The notes beneath the pieces were generated by a model. It was not told the origin of the DNA. It ran no database searches and saw only the letters and a program-made list of their open reading frames with translations. Below, in pieces: positions 7,882-16,222 of a stretch of 22,223 bases of DNA; the first letter of the stretch is position 1; each line of letters opens with the position of its first letter. Origin of the DNA: Puniceicoccales bacterium (GTDB lineage Bacteria > Verrucomicrobiota > Verrucomicrobiia > Opitutales > LL51); assembly GCA_031259665.1 (NCBI GenBank), contig JAIRLD010000093.1, positions 1-22,223 on the forward strand, in the 5' to 3' direction. A program made the translations under genes and the position numbers.

Positions 7882-9654
7882 TGCATCCTGGGGAATTGCG
7901 ATTTTACCAATCTGTTTCATTTTCTTTTTCCCCTCCTTTTGCTTCTCGAGGAGCTTCCGCTTCCGCGTGATATCCCCGCCGTAACACTTCGCCGTCACAT
8001 CCTTCCGCAATGCACTCAACGTCTCCCGCGCTATAATCGTACTTCCTATGGCCGCTTGAATCGCTATGGCAAAGAGCTGTCGCGGTAAAATTTCTTTCAG
8101 TTTTTGGCATAATTCCCGTCCCTTGGCTACCGCCTTATCCCGGTGTACAATCGATGAAAAAGCATCGATCGCCTCTCCGTTCACCAGTAGATCCATTCGC
8201 ACCAAATTCGACGTCCTATACTCGTCCAATTCGTAGTCCATCGATCCATACCCCTTGGTAATACTCTTCAAACGATCGTTGAAATCCACTAAAACCTCAT
8301 TCAATGGCAATTCGCAGCAGAGCATAACCCGATGCTGATCCACCGTATCCGTCCGTAAACACGTCCCCCGCTTCTCGGCAATCAGCATCAACATATCGCC
8401 AATGGATTCGTTGGGAATATGAATCATCACCCGAATCATCGGCTCCTGAATGTAATTGATGGACGAAGGTTCCGGCAAATGGAGCGGGTTATCGACCAGT
8501 AATTCGACGCCATCGGTCTTCATCACTTTGTATACTACGCTCGGATAGGTCGAAATGACGTCCAGATCATACTCCCGGCGAATGCGCTCCTGTACGATTT
8601 CCATGTGCAATAACCCTAAAAATCCACAGCGGAAGCCAAAGCCCAACGCCGTCGAGTTTTCCGATTGGTAGACTAAAGCCGAATCGTTCAACTGTAAACG
8701 CGCCAATGCTGCCTTCAATTTCTCGTAATCCGGTGTGTCGATGGGATAAATACCACTAAAAACCATGGGGCGTACTTCCTTGTAGCCCGGTAACATCTCC
8801 TTCGCCGGATCCGCAAAATGGGTAATCGTGTCGCCGATTTTAATCTCTGCCACATTCTTAATATTCGTCACAATAAATCCGACCTGGCCCGCTTCAAGTA
8901 TGCCCGTCGAAACCATCTGCGGCGAAAAAATACCCGCATCCTTAATCTGCATGCGCTGCCCTGTCCCCATGAGTAATAACTCGTCTCCAATCCTGATCGT
9001 ACCCGAAAATACGCGGATATAACAAATCACCCCCTGGTAGGCGTCGAATACGGAATCGAAGACGAGGCAACGGGTCTGCGGATAATCCGCCCAGCGCGGT
9101 TGCGGAATGCGTTCCACTACTGCCTCAAAAATTTCTTCAATGCCAATTCCCGATTTCGCACTCGCCCGAATCGCTTCCTCCCGCGGTATGGCTAGAATGT
9201 CCTCCAACTGTGTCAACACCACATCCGGTTGCGCGCTCTGGAGATCAATTTTGTTTAGCACCGGAATAATCACCATTTTTTGCCCAATGGCTAGGTTGGC
9301 ATTGGCGACCGTTTGCGCCTCAACGCCCTGAGAAGCGTCGATGAGCAATAGTGCTCCCTCACAGGCGGCGATGCTCCGAGAAACCTCATAGGAAAAATCG
9401 ACATGTCCCGGCGTATCGATCAAATTGAGCAAAAATTCCTCTCCATTCGAATGCTTTAATTTCATCGAAACCGGATGACACTTGATCGTAATTCCCCGCT
9501 CCCGTTCCAAATCCATCGAATCCAATAGCTGATCCTGCATCTTCCGCCTCTGAACCGTATTCGTAAACTCCAATAGGCGATCGGATAAGGTCGTCTTGCC
9601 ATGGTCGATGTGGGCGATGATGCAAAAATTGCGGATCTTATCCAGGGAATGCAT
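7852..9654 (-). CDS. lepA: Elongation factor 4 (LepA), ribosome back-translocating GTPase
   Basis: 600 aa, the usual LepA length. It has the GTPase motifs in order: G1 AHIDHGKT at 14-21, G2 RERGITIK at 51-58, G3 DTPGH at 80-84, G4 NKID at 134-137 and a SAKSG-type G5. The C-terminal LepA-specific domain follows, with YGGDITRKRKLLEKQKEGKK and the final IPQDAF. LepA acts on paused ribosomes and remodels tRNA positions. The start at ATG 9654 gives the canonical beginning (LDKIRNFCIIAHIDHGK). No good Shine-Dalgarno sequence is seen. GC content looks higher than in the neighbouring accessory genes. Its last codons lie in a repeat that is copied 750 bp away. Confidence 0.98.
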   Translation of the reverse strand: MHSLDKIRNFCIIAHIDHGKTTLSDRLLEFTNTVQRRKMQDQLLDSMDLERERGITIKCHPVSMKLKHSNGEEFLLNLIDTPGHVDFSYEVSRSIAACEGALLLIDASQGVEAQTVANANLAIGQKMVIIPVLNKIDLQSAQPDVVLTQLEDILAIPREEAIRASAKSGIGIEEIFEAVVERIPQPRWADYPQTRCLVFDSVFDAYQGVICYIRVFSGTIRIGDELLLMGTGQRMQIKDAGIFSPQMVSTGILEAGQVGFIVTNIKNVAEIKIGDTITHFADPAKEMLPGYKEVRPMVFSGIYPIDTPDYEKLKAALARLQLNDSALVYQSENSTALGFGFRCGFLGLLHMEIVQERIRREYDLDVISTYPSVVYKVMKTDGVELLVDNPLHLPEPSSINYIQEPMIRVMIHIPNESIGDMLMLIAEKRGTCLRTDTVDQHRVMLCCELPLNEVLVDFNDRLKSITKGYGSMDYELDEYRTSNLVRMDLLVNGEAIDAFSSIVHRDKAVAKGRELCQKLKEILPRQLFAIAIQAAIGSTIIARETLSALRKDVTAKCYGGDITRKRKLLEKQKEGKKKMKQIGKIAIPQDAFIKILKSST

Positions 9655-9682
9655 GGATGAATCATTGGGAGGGCTAGGGACT

Positions 9683-9728
9683 TTGCAATGTTAAATCAAA
9701 GGGAATGAGACTTGCAATGTTAAATCAA
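9683..9728. repeat. Tandem 17-bp direct repeat upstream of lepA
   Basis: TTGCAATGTTAAATCAA occurs at 9683-9699 and again at 9712-9728, a 29-bp period, just upstream of the lepA start. It could be an operator pair or a simple local duplication next to the hairpin element. Confidence 0.75.
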
Positions 9729-9732
9729 TGTC

Positions 9733-9849
9733 ACGCGCCCCGAAGGGGCGCGTTTGGGGGCAAAAGCCAAGGAGCCGCAGGCTCCTTGTAAGGCCTGGAG
9801 CTTCGCTCCAGGTCTTGCGCGGCAAAACCGCGCAGCTTTTGCCCCCAAA
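9733..9849. repeat. 117-bp multi-hairpin element, copy 1
   Basis: First a perfect 9-bp hairpin (9733-9741 with 9745-9753, loop GAA). Then a 15-bp outer stem (9753-9767 with 9835-9849) encloses three further hairpins: 8 bp with loop GCA (9769-9787), 12 bp with one G-U and loop TTC (9790-9816), and 7 bp with loop CAAAA (9816-9834). Folded, it resembles a large cloverleaf. Copy 2 at 12007-12124 is in the same orientation. No open frame or transposase is associated. It is probably a REP- or MITE-like palindromic element or a structured RNA. Confidence 0.9.
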
Positions 9850-9907
9850 AACACCACGAATCCCTATAAAGCTCTAAAAAAATCCATAAAAAGTTAAAAA
9901 CATAACT

Positions 9908-10807
9908 CTATTGCACCTCGCTATCTTCGGGTTCGACATCACTTCCAATCGTTGCACCACGCAAACGCAATAATTCCGTGGTCACTTTATAGCGGAAATC
10001 AATGTCTCCTTTTATCGGTGAATCTCTGAGATCTTTCTCTTCATTTATTTCTCGTCTAATTTTATTTCGACCGGAAATGGCCGAATCAAATGGCGTCTGA
10101 TTGAACTCATTCAGTGCATTGACATTGGCGCCTTTACCAATCAATGCCCAAATCTGGAGATAACCCCCATTTTTTGCGGCCACATGCAATGGCGTATTTC
10201 CATAACAATCTCTCCCCTCAACATCCGCCCCCGCATCGATCAACCGCTCTATTACTTTTTGAGGGACACCATAGTAAGCAGCTGCGTGCAAAGGTAACAT
10301 CGATACTTGGCTAAAATGAGGGTTAGGATCGGCACCGCTCCTTAATAACAATTTCACAATCGCGGATGCCTTTTTTAATTTATCTTTTGATTTTCTCCAA
10401 CAACAAGAGCGCACTGCATGAACGAGAGGTGTATCTAACCCACTTATTTTATTGGGGTCAGCATTATAGTTTAACAGCAACTCGACAATTCCAAAATTAC
10501 ATTTACGTACCGCATGGCCTAATGGTGTATCCCCATTGGCATCCACTACATCGGGATCAGCCTTTCGTTTTAAAAGTAATTTTACGAAATTTGGATAGCC
10601 ATAATGTATACTGGAAGATAACAGAGGGAATTCCAACACCCTTACATTAATATCTCCGCCTTTATCGAGATATTCTGTCAAATTTTCCTCATTCAGTCTC
10701 GTGATAAAAGAACCGTATACTTCTGACAAACTTGCTTCCGCAGATAAGCAATATCCCAGGAGGCAGCCATTTACGATAATACTTCTAAACAATCTTCTTT
10801 CATCCAT
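9908..10807 (-). CDS. Secreted ankyrin-repeat protein
   Basis: 299 aa. Residues 1-25 form a signal-peptide-like leader with the GYC motif at 18-20 and a plausible cleavage site after AEA. Ankyrin repeats follow from about residue 35 to 250. The clearest are DANGDTPLGHAVRKCNFGIVELLLNYNADPN, the one around LPLHAAAYYGVPQKVIERLIDAGAD, and YGNTPLHVAAKNGGYLQIWALIGKGANVN (here cited in short; they span about 88-118, 168-195 and 200-230). Ankyrin domains bind other proteins, and exported bacterial ones commonly act on host targets; that role is inferred here. The acidic tail (DVEPEDSEVQ) follows the last repeat. The gene lies inside the cassette bounded by the two hairpin elements and has a leaderless-type promoter. 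Confidence 0.9.
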   Translation of the reverse strand: MDERRLFRSIIVNGCLLGYCLSAEASLSEVYGSFITRLNEENLTEYLDKGGDINVRVLEFPLLSSSIHYGYPNFVKLLLKRKADPDVVDANGDTPLGHAVRKCNFGIVELLLNYNADPNKISGLDTPLVHAVRSCCWRKSKDKLKKASAIVKLLLRSGADPNPHFSQVSMLPLHAAAYYGVPQKVIERLIDAGADVEGRDCYGNTPLHVAAKNGGYLQIWALIGKGANVNALNEFNQTPFDSAISGRNKIRREINEEKDLRDSPIKGDIDFRYKVTTELLRLRGATIGSDVEPEDSEVQ

Positions 10808-10816
10808 ACATTTTTT

Positions 10817-10844
10817 GAGATATTTTTATCCGAAGTTAAGTCAA
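10817..10844 (-). promoter_or_regulatory. Promoter of the ankyrin gene, leaderless layout
   Basis: On the minus strand TTGACT at 10844-10839, a 16-nt spacer and TATCTC at 10822-10817. The -35 box starts 37 nt before the ATG at 10807. The -10 match is weak; the spacing shared with the other accessory genes is the main support. Confidence 0.5.
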
Positions 10845-10880
10845 TGCAAAAAATATTACGTTATTTTCCCCATTCCCACA

Positions 10881-10912
10881 AAAAGGAACATTTTCTTCAA
10901 AATGTTCCTTTT
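10881..10912 (-). terminator. Perfect 14-bp hairpin terminator
   Basis: AAAAGGAACATTTT (10881-10894) pairs fully with 10899-10912 around a CTTC loop. It is 45 nt beyond the stop of the frameshifted gene and on the minus strand is followed by a T-run. It would also insulate the ankyrin gene's promoter. Confidence 0.85.
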
Positions 10913-10957
10913 GCACATCTATCAGATTTTATCGCTCACTTAGATTTGAGTACAACC

Positions 10958-11778
10958 TTATTTCCTTTCCATCTCATTTAACACTCTGGCAACTTGCATC
11001 GCATTTTGGCAATTTGGAAATACGTTGGGCGGTCGACTTGTAGGAAAAGGTCTAAGTGCTATCCTAACTTCTCTATATTCTTCCTTAAAATTAGGATGTT
11101 CTTTTAAATATTCTGTGTCCCCCAAGAATTGATCTACATTTTCCAGTGGCGATGTGCCCGCTTCCATTTCCGGTTTATCAATTTGTGATTTCAAGTCTGT
11201 CTTAAGTAGCGCTTCTACGATTCTTTTCGATGCATAGGAACGTCCAGGATGGTCTGTCCTAATTTGCTCATAGAGATCAAAAACTTTTGTATCTTGGACC
11301 ATCTCGCGCTTCTCACGAAGCTCCAAGCCTCGTTCATTATTTTAGGACTATATGTGACTATATGCAATAATGAAGGACCATCTTTCTTGCCTATACCTTT
11401 TTTTCTCCCCAATGGGATTTTTATTTCGCTACTGAGTTCGATTAGAATCTCTGCAGTGTCTTCAAGGCAACGCAATATGGCCCCTTCCAATAATGTTATG
11501 AAACAAATTGGTGTGTTGAGGTCGATACCTTTGTTACGAATGAGCTGTCTGCACGATTCCTTTAAGGCTTCCTTACTTCCTGTACTTTGTTGAAAAAGCA
11601 ACGCCCTCAAGTCCAAAAGATCTTTCCTTTTATCATTGGAAATATCTTGTTCCTGATTCGGTAACGGTGACGTCACTTGAACTTCTGTGGCAATAATAGC
11701 GGAACTTCCCAAAAGAAGCGTACCCGCTATGAATCGATTAATGAATATTTTACTGGATTTATTTGTTATCTGTGCCAT
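10958..11778 (-). pseudogene. Frameshifted gene for a secreted helical (ankyrin-like) protein
   Basis: Two overlapping minus-strand frames make one protein. Frame 1 runs from ATG 11778 (GGAG 7 nt upstream; an earlier ATG at 11805 is less likely) with a leader ending near LLLGSSAIIATEV, a segment LNTPICFITLLEGAILRCLE and LLHIVTYSPKIMNEA, then stops at 11215. The second frame, open from about 11344, continues with LELREKREMVQDTKVFDLYEQ to the stop at 10958. Restoring one T near 11327 joins them as NEALELREKREM, giving about 273 aa. The second segment is charged and has no domain I recognise; the first half looks weakly ankyrin-like. No slippery heptamer is present at the junction, so a 1-nt deletion (or a sequencing error) is more likely than programmed frameshifting. 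The Shine-Dalgarno start contrasts with its leaderless neighbours. Confidence 0.7.
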
Positions 11779-12006
11779 AATATATCTCCATTCTATTGGA
11801 CGCATTTTTTCGACATCATTGCAAGCGAAGCAATGATTTTTATGAAGATGAAGATTTTGAATGATTTTTGACGGTAAATTTTGTTTTAATTTTCTATTTT
11901 TGGGTATTTTTCCTGGGGAAAATTAAAATGTGTCCTTCCGAACGTTTGGAGCAAATTTTAATGTATTGCCTTTTTGAGGTTTTTCTTCAATATAAATTTA
12001 AATATT

Positions 12007-12124
12007 ACGCGCCCCGAAGGGGCGCGTTTGGGGGCAAAAGCTCAAGGAGCCGTAGGCTCCTTGTAAGGCCTGGAGCGAAGCTCCAGGCCTTGCGCGGTAA
12101 AACCGCGCAGCTTTTGCCCCCAAA
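12007..12124. repeat. 118-bp multi-hairpin element, copy 2
   Basis: Same structure and orientation as 9733-9849. It differs by six substitutions and one inserted base. Five substitutions are in hairpin loops; the sixth turns a G-U into a G-C pair. One loop is TTC in copy 1 and its reverse complement GAA here. The rest of 11806-12238 is AT-rich and shows no gene. A degenerate copy of the element's right end follows at 12126-12150. Confidence 0.9.
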
Positions 12125-12238
12125 AAACCGCGTAGCTCTTGCTCAACAAAAAATAAAAGATACGGAAAATGTAAAAATTAAATAAAAGATCTCCCGTTGT
12201 AAGCAATCAAAATATCCCCCCAAATCTAACCCAAATCT

Positions 12239-13594
12239 TTACCCGTGACTATTGCGTTTCATAAATTCCTCAATAAATTTCGTCGTCACGTTGCCCGCAC
12301 GGAAATCGACATCAGACATAATCGCCTTCGTAAACGGTATGGTCGTCGAAACACCCCGGATAATATACTCCCCAAGCGCCCGATTCATCCGATTAATTGC
12401 AATTTCCCGCACACTACCTGTCGCAATCAATTTTCCAATCATACTATCGTAATACTGCGGAATCCGATAGCCTCCGTAAACGTGACTATCCACGCGAATC
12501 CCATTACCCCCCGGCGCGTAGTACAGTGTAATTTCGCCAGGACAGGGAGCAAAGTTACGTTCCGGATCTTCCGCATTGATACGACATTCGATGGCATGTT
12601 TTACGAACTTTACATTTTTCTGATCAAAAGGAATTTTCTCGCCGACGGCAATGCGCAATTGCAGGTCGATCAAATCGATTCCCGTCGCCTCTTCGGTTAC
12701 GCCGTGCTCCACCTGAATGCGCGTATTCATTTCCATGAAGTAGAAATTGCCCTGCCTATCGACTAAAAACTCAATGGTTCCCGCATTTTCATAGCCGCAT
12801 TGCTTCGCTAAACGTACGGCAGCATCGCCCATTTTAGCCCGCAAACTCGCGTCAAGAAATCCCGACGGCGCTTCTTCGATGATCTTCTGGTACCGCCGCT
12901 GAACCGAACAATCCCGCTCGCCTAAATGTAAAATCTTCCCCTGTTTATCGCCAATGATTTGGATTTCGATGTGCCGTGGATCTTCGACGAATTTCTCAAT
13001 ATAAACGGCTCCATTGCCGAAATTTTTCTCCGCTTCCACCCGAGCAACATTAAATTCCTTGCTAAAGGAAACCGAATTGTGGACCAAACGCATCCCTTTG
13101 CCGCCACCACCCGCCACCGCTTTAATAATGATGGGGAAGCCGATCGATTCCGCAATTTTCAGAGCTTCATTTTCATTGTCGATTACTCCCTCGCTACCGG
13201 GAACAATGGGAACCTTTGCCTTTTTTGCCATATCTTTAGCGCAGGCTTTATTGCCCATCTGGCGAATCACTTCGGGGCGGGGACCGATAAAATTAATTTT
13301 ACAATCCGAACACTGCTCTGCGAATATCGGATTCTCCGACAAAAAGCCGTAACCCGGATGGATAGCATCCACATTGCCTAGTTCTGCTGCGCTAAAAATG
13401 CGATCTGCCCGCAAATAGCTTTCCGAAGCTGGAGCCGCTCCGATACAAATCGCCTCATCGGCCAACTGCACGTGTAGCGACTGTTCATCGGCTTCCGAAT
13501 AAATCGCTAACGTCTTTACCCCTAGCTCGTGGCATGTTCGGATGATACGTAGGGCAATTTCTCCCCGATTAGCAATTAAAATTTTATCAAACAT
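12239..13594 (-). CDS. accC: Acetyl-CoA carboxylase, biotin carboxylase subunit
   Basis: AccC carboxylates the biotin on AccB using ATP and bicarbonate, the first half of the committed step of fatty-acid synthesis. The 451-aa product has normal length. Visible family features: N-terminal FDKILIANRGEIALRI, the HPGYGFLSEN block at 79-88, the ATP-grasp glycine loop AGGGGKGM at 161-168, ERDCSVQRR at 226-234, and the catalytic segment EMNTRIQVEH at 288-297. The residue after that His is Gly instead of the usual Pro. The start codon directly abuts the accB stop with no gap, so the two are translationally coupled. C-terminal residues RGVSTTIPF and the terminal helix are intact. Confidence 0.98.
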   Translation of the reverse strand: MFDKILIANRGEIALRIIRTCHELGVKTLAIYSEADEQSLHVQLADEAICIGAAPASESYLRADRIFSAAELGNVDAIHPGYGFLSENPIFAEQCSDCKINFIGPRPEVIRQMGNKACAKDMAKKAKVPIVPGSEGVIDNENEALKIAESIGFPIIIKAVAGGGGKGMRLVHNSVSFSKEFNVARVEAEKNFGNGAVYIEKFVEDPRHIEIQIIGDKQGKILHLGERDCSVQRRYQKIIEEAPSGFLDASLRAKMGDAAVRLAKQCGYENAGTIEFLVDRQGNFYFMEMNTRIQVEHGVTEEATGIDLIDLQLRIAVGEKIPFDQKNVKFVKHAIECRINAEDPERNFAPCPGEITLYYAPGGNGIRVDSHVYGGYRIPQYYDSMIGKLIATGSVREIAINRMNRALGEYIIRGVSTTIPFTKAIMSDVDFRAGNVTTKFIEEFMKRNSHG

Positions 13595-14041
13595 CTAACT
13601 AATTTCTATTTTGAACAGCGGTTGACTAAATTCGACCGGTTGACCATTTCGCACCAATATTTCGCGGACAATTCCTGAAACATCGGATTGGATTTCGTTC
13701 ATTACCTTCATTGCCTCGAGGATACAGATTGGAGAATCCTTCTCAATTCTCGAACCAACCCGCACAAAAGTATCGCTATCGGGTGAAGGGGATGTATAAA
13801 AGGTACCGACCATTGGCGATTTAATGACATAAAAATTTTCAATGGACGCCGTAGGAATATCGGTTTCGATGGGAACACTTGAAATATGAGGTTGTATGGC
13901 ATAGGATTGGGGTAAAGCTGGGACCAATGCGGGGCTATTTTTACGCAAGACAATTTTCGTTTTCCCATCTGCGATTTCAATTTCAGATAGGTTCGAACGA
14001 TCCATGATCGCAATTAAATCTTCGATATCATCCTTATTCAA
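13595..14041 (-). CDS. accB: Biotin carboxyl carrier protein of acetyl-CoA carboxylase
   Basis: 148 aa, the normal size. An N-terminal helix region (1-35) is followed by a Pro/Ser-rich linker (about 38-65) and the biotinyl domain (70-148). SPMVGTFYTSP is the domain's first strand, and ILEAMKVMNEI carries the biotinylated Lys112. It ends with GQPVEFSQPLFKIEI. A good Shine-Dalgarno sequence (GGAGG) lies 10 nt upstream of the ATG, unlike most accessory genes here. It is the first gene of an accB-accC operon and diverges from the MFS gene at 14120. The carboxyltransferase genes accA and accD are not in the window. Confidence 0.97.
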   Translation of the reverse strand: MNKDDIEDLIAIMDRSNLSEIEIADGKTKIVLRKNSPALVPALPQSYAIQPHISSVPIETDIPTASIENFYVIKSPMVGTFYTSPSPDSDTFVRVGSRIEKDSPICILEAMKVMNEIQSDVSGIVREILVRNGQPVEFSQPLFKIEIS

Positions 14042-14119
14042 AATATTCCTCCGACTCTAAAACTACCTCTTGACTCAGTAAAATTTTTCCCAAAATCAGT
14101 CTGATACTTGGAAAAAGTC

Positions 14120-15457
14120 ATGCAACAGCAAGATGAAATTTTATCGAATACGCTAACCCTTCCAGAAGAAACTCTTTTCGATAGTATTTCTGGGGGGGGG
14201 ATTGGTACCGTCTCGCGTCTCGAAAATGCTCACTCCGACGCAAATGTGGAACGAAAGACATTGCTTTTCGATTGCCTACGCTACCTCTTCCAGGGAGCCT
14301 TAGATAAAGAACTGAGCACCGTTTTATTATTAATGGCAATACAAACTTTAGGAGCATCCGTAAATTACAAGGTGAGTCTGACCCTATTGACTTCAATTGG
14401 TTTTATCGGTATGATTCTTACGCCGATTACCCAGCAACTTGTCAATCGTTCGCGGTGGAATAGTATGCAAGTTTCGGCACTTTATTTCACACTGATCGGC
14501 ATTGCGTTTTGCTGTGCGGCCTTTGCGACCTCTTGGGCTATGTTTTTTATACTTATGGCCCTAGCTCGGATTTGCGATAAGCAGCAGATTCCGCTGATGA
14601 TCGACGTCTATTGCGACAATTACCCCAAAGTACGTCGTGGCTTTAAGGTGGGAACGGCCCTAGCGTGTATGCCGATAGGGGGGATTATTTTTGCACAGTG
14701 TGTGAAATATTTCTGGAATAAGAATCCGAATCATTTCTGCTACGCATCGCTTTTAGCGAGTTTATTGGCCTTGTTTTGTGCCATATGTTTTCTAAAAATT
14801 CCGACGCGAAAAATCGTCGTAGCCCAATATCCATCGCTTTGGGATAACTTCAAATGGATCGCCAGGGATCGCCTTTTCGCGGCAATTCTTTTCCTTTATT
14901 CTCTTATTGCGATTGCGAATCAGATGACGTTACCGTTGCGGGTGGAATACCTGGCGAACCACAAACACGGTCTTGATCTTTCCTACGGGACGATTTTAGC
15001 GATATTTGCGGTTATTCAGCCTTTGGCGAGCGTACTCAGTGGGCCATTCTGGGGAAAGTTATACGACCATGTCAATCTCATTACGATGCGCCAATGTGTG
15101 ACGATATGTTTCCTAATCGGAATCCCCTTATTCTTTGCAACGCATAATTTCTGCATGATTTGTTTAGCGAGTGTACTTCTGGGGATTGGACGGAGTGGCG
15201 GTGTTATTTTTTGGAGTTTATGGGTAAGCGACATTGCACCGAGAGAAAAAGTTAGCGAATATATGAGTGCAAACACGGCGATTATGGGATTACGCGATGC
15301 TCTAGCGCCTCTTTTGGGCTACGTTTTATTGGAACGCTTGGGTCCGTGGACAGTCGGCGTAATAGCCTTTGTACTGCTAGCTTTTTCCCTTCTTGGCTTC
15401 GAATATCTCCAACGTCCTCTCGCTCTCCGAAAATGCATCCTGGATTTTGAAAAATAA
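14120..15457 (+). CDS. Major facilitator superfamily transporter with a G9 tract near the 5' end
   Basis: About 445 aa from ATG 14120 (a TTG four codons upstream, at 14108, is an alternative; it lies 38 nt from a TTGACT at 14070-14075). The first 50 residues are polar and cytosolic, followed by about 12 hydrophobic segments. The second half begins near residue 240 after a loop (RKIVVAQYPSLWDNFKW). No substrate motif is recognisable; nutrient uptake or efflux are both possible. Codons 25-27 are encoded by nine consecutive G at 14192-14200, so gain or loss of one G would truncate the protein near its start. The last roughly 160 bp are duplicated and decayed downstream. Confidence 0.88.
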   Translation: MQQQDEILSNTLTLPEETLFDSISGGGIGTVSRLENAHSDANVERKTLLFDCLRYLFQGALDKELSTVLLLMAIQTLGASVNYKVSLTLLTSIGFIGMILTPITQQLVNRSRWNSMQVSALYFTLIGIAFCCAAFATSWAMFFILMALARICDKQQIPLMIDVYCDNYPKVRRGFKVGTALACMPIGGIIFAQCVKYFWNKNPNHFCYASLLASLLALFCAICFLKIPTRKIVVAQYPSLWDNFKWIARDRLFAAILFLYSLIAIANQMTLPLRVEYLANHKHGLDLSYGTILAIFAVIQPLASVLSGPFWGKLYDHVNLITMRQCVTICFLIGIPLFFATHNFCMICLASVLLGIGRSGGVIFWSLWVSDIAPREKVSEYMSANTAIMGLRDALAPLLGYVLLERLGPWTVGVIAFVLLAFSLLGFEYLQRPLALRKCILDFEK

Positions 15458-15491
15458 TTCAAAATATCTCAAAATAGTACAAACAGGATAG

Positions 15492-15650
15492 GTACAAACA
15501 CGGCGATTATGGGACTGCGCGATGCTCTAGCGCCTCTTTTGGGCTACGTTTATTGGAACGCTTGGGTCCGTGGACAGTCGGCGTAACAACCTTTGTACTG
15601 CTGTTTTTTTTCTTCTCGGTTTCGAATATCTCCACTATCATCCTACTCTC
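15492..15650 (+). pseudogene. Decayed duplicate of the 3' end of the preceding MFS gene
   Basis: Matches about 15267-15425 at an offset of 225 bp, starting with CAAACACGGCGATTATGGGA and including GCTCTAGCGCCTCTTTTGGG. It has at least one base missing (GTTTATTGG for GTTTTATTGG) and scattered substitutions, so the frame is broken. It is a tandem partial duplication, not a gene. The stretch 15651-15799 behind it shows no further feature. Confidence 0.88.
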
Positions 15651-15799
15651 CAATAGCTAATCTTAAACTCCGAACAATGATTTTAAATATTAATAAAAAA
15701 AGCTTGATTTGAAAAGAAATTATACGATACGGCGTTTTGATGAATACAAAACTATTAAAATCAGTTGTTTTGTAACTAACGACAGCGACGGATGAATCA

Positions 15800-16132
15800 A
15801 TGATTATAAGTGAAGAATTGCTGCAACTTGTCGGTCGGCAAGAAAAGGCAATAGCTAAAAATAAAGTAGCAATGGCTAAAATCTTACAACCACTTGCGAA
15901 GATGCCCAAAACAGTGATGAATGATCTAACAAAATCAATGAACCTAGATGAAAAATTAGCTGTCGCTCAATGCAGAAAAGCAATACTTGAAAATAAAAGA
16001 GCAATAGCTGAATTCTTACAACCAATAATGAAGATATTGTCGAAGATAATAAATCAACCGACGATCTCAACTGAAGTGATCTCAGTTGAAGAACTGGAAC
16101 AATTTCTAAGTGAGCTGGAAATTAAAGAGTGA
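15800..16132 (+). CDS. Small helical protein with an internal duplication
   Basis: 110 aa, unrecognised. Residues 16-41 and 60-85 are two copies of one unit: K-A-I-x-x-N-K-x-A-x-A-x-x-L-Q-P-x-x-K, as KAIAKNKVAMAKILQPLAK and KAILENKRAIAEFLQPIMK. The pattern predicts amphipathic helices. An acidic tail (VEELEQFLSELEIKE) ends the protein. There is no signal peptide or membrane segment, and no convincing promoter or ribosome binding site is visible upstream. The internal duplication and the downstream hairpin argue for a real gene. Function unknown. Confidence 0.6.
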   Translation: MIISEELLQLVGRQEKAIAKNKVAMAKILQPLAKMPKTVMNDLTKSMNLDEKLAVAQCRKAILENKRAIAEFLQPIMKILSKIINQPTISTEVISVEELEQFLSELEIKE

Positions 16133-16222
16133 CCGCTCAAACCACCAAGAGATTAATCCCCAGTTTAGGAAAATGTTTTAGTTCATTTCCGAACTGCCTA
16201 TGAGTTTAGAATACTCAAATAC

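Noticed and set aside
9733..9849. The cloverleaf-like element as a tRNA or tmRNA
   Set aside because: The stems are too long and perfect, and no anticodon arm, T-loop or CCA end fits.
11310..11345. Programmed ribosomal frameshift in the split gene
   Set aside because: There is no slippery heptamer or following stem at the junction; a single-base deletion explains it better.
9850..12006. Composite transposon between the two elements
   Set aside because: No transposase and no terminal inverted arrangement; the elements are direct copies without coding capacity.
11868..12185. Plus-strand frame through element copy 2
   Set aside because: It is mostly a translation of the palindromic element and has no coding signs outside it.
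12245..13381. Plus-strand frames opposite accC
   Set aside because: Antisense shadows of a well-conserved gene.
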